Source: Paramixta manurensis (GTDB lineage Bacteria > Pseudomonadota > Gammaproteobacteria > Enterobacterales > Enterobacteriaceae). Taken from it: a stretch of DNA of 64,000 nucleotides. Positions 63,550-64,000 of this stretch are shown here, piece after piece. How positions within the stretch are numbered: the first letter of the stretch is position 1; each line of letters opens with the position of its first letter. The translations under genes were made by a program, and so were the position numbers. The notes under the pieces are model-generated. The model saw nothing but the letters and a program-made list of their open reading frames with translations. It did no database searches and had not been told where the DNA came from. The stretch covers positions 3,782,001-3,846,000 of the forward strand of contig NZ_CP054212.1 in assembly GCF_013285385.1 (NCBI RefSeq), in the 5' to 3' direction.

Positions 63550-63998
63550 AAAAATATCTGTTAGTCGCGATATTGATCGCTGCCACAATTGGCTGGTGGG
63601 GATATCTTAAGTCGCATCCGACAACGTTAGTTGCCACCCATAAGATGGGAGAAAAGGGCTTTATCAGCGTGGTCCTGATCAAAAACCCGCCCTTAACAGA
63701 TAGTGGAAAAATAACCTGGTGGAAGGATAATGCAAAATATTTTCGGGATAAGTATGACATCCCAAGCTCTGCCATAAACGATTATTTTTATATAAAGATA
63801 TGGGATTTCGCCGATGGCTATAAACCTTTGGAAAAATATGATCGACTCTGCTTTGAAGAGATGAAAACCCAATATAACTGTATCGATAAAAACTGGGTAA
63901 TGACCATCTCTAATACCCGAAACGGGGAGTTGAGATACAGCATGGGTGAATCCGCCTGGCTGGAACAGAAAGACGGCTCGTTGGTGAAAGTAAAATAA
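63546..63998 (+). CDS. DUF943 family protein, candidate immunity protein for the DUF3289 gene
   Basis: 150 residues with an N-terminal membrane anchor (about 4-21, YLLVAILIAATIGWWGYL) and a periplasmic-facing remainder with INPPL-like VVLIKNPPLTDSGKITWW, IKIWDFADGYKP and YDRLCFEEMKTQYNCIDKN, the DUF943 pattern. It overlaps the preceding gene by 4 bp (ATGA), so both products are made together. Two cysteines may form a disulfide. Immunity role is inferred from the coupled arrangement and membrane location. Confidence 0.75.
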   Translation: MKKYLLVAILIAATIGWWGYLKSHPTTLVATHKMGEKGFISVVLIKNPPLTDSGKITWWKDNAKYFRDKYDIPSSAINDYFYIKIWDFADGYKPLEKYDRLCFEEMKTQYNCIDKNWVMTISNTRNGELRYSMGESAWLEQKDGSLVKVK

Positions 63999-64000
63999 CC

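Overview
The window is a chromosomal segment of an enterobacterium (order Enterobacterales). Gene order follows the E. coli lysA-to-hemW region closely: lysA-lysR-ygeA, lysS-prfB-recJ-dsbC-xerD-fldB, cptA-sdhE-ygfZ-trhA, bglA-ygfF-gcvPHT, ubiI-ubiH-pepP-ygfB/zapA-ssrS-fau, serA-rpiA/argP, yggE-argO-mscS-fbaA-pgk-epd, tktA/loiP-speB-speA-metK-galP-sprT-endA-rsmE-gshB-yqgE-ruvX, yggR/yggS-yggT-rdgB-hemW. Many proteins differ from the E. coli versions only moderately. Base composition, the ERIC-type repeat, the bactofilin gene and the accessory genes suit a genus outside Escherichia/Salmonella, perhaps Pectobacteriaceae or Yersiniaceae, but I cannot name it from this window.

Layout. 1-5100: lysine biosynthesis (lysA, truncated at the window edge, and its activator lysR), an MFS efflux pump, an unusual trypsin-like lipoprotein and an amino-acid racemase. 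5250-12700: translation and recombination genes (lysS; prfB with its programmed frameshift; recJ; dsbC; xerD), fldB, and the cptA-sdhE pair. 12.9-18.7 kb: ygfZ, trhA, then a beta-glucoside unit (RpiR regulator, PTS IIBC, 6-phospho-beta-glucosidase). 18.7-24 kb: a short-chain dehydrogenase and the glycine cleavage operon with a PurR-type operator. 24.4-30.3 kb: ubiquinone hydroxylases, pepP, ygfB, zapA, 6S RNA and 5-formyl-THF cyclo-ligase. 30-36 kb: serA, rpiA, argP and its target argO, yggE, mscS. 36-43.5 kb: the fbaA-pgk-epd glycolytic operon with a Cra-type site and an ERIC-like repeat in its leader, a bactofilin gene, and tktA. 43.8-52.2 kb: loiP, polyamine genes speB and speA, and metK. 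52.7-62.5 kb: galP with GalR/CRP sites, then housekeeping genes to hemW.

The accessory content is concentrated in two places. Between speB and speA, which are neighbours in E. coli, sit a hexapeptide acyltransferase, an orphan Hcp (type VI secretion tube protein), a small two-helix membrane protein, and a convergent DUF4225-type protein with long hydrophobic segments. This looks like a type VI effector/immunity cargo site. At the right edge, after hemW, a DUF3289 protein overlaps a DUF943 protein, another pair with effector/immunity architecture. Other points worth checking are a serine-protease-like lipoprotein, a small yqgB-like gene overlapping the speA start, a promoter-terminator leader in front of speB, a tktA terminator embedded in the bactofilin coding sequence, and a possible conformational switch in the PTS leader.

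No tRNA, rRNA, CRISPR array or insertion sequence was seen.
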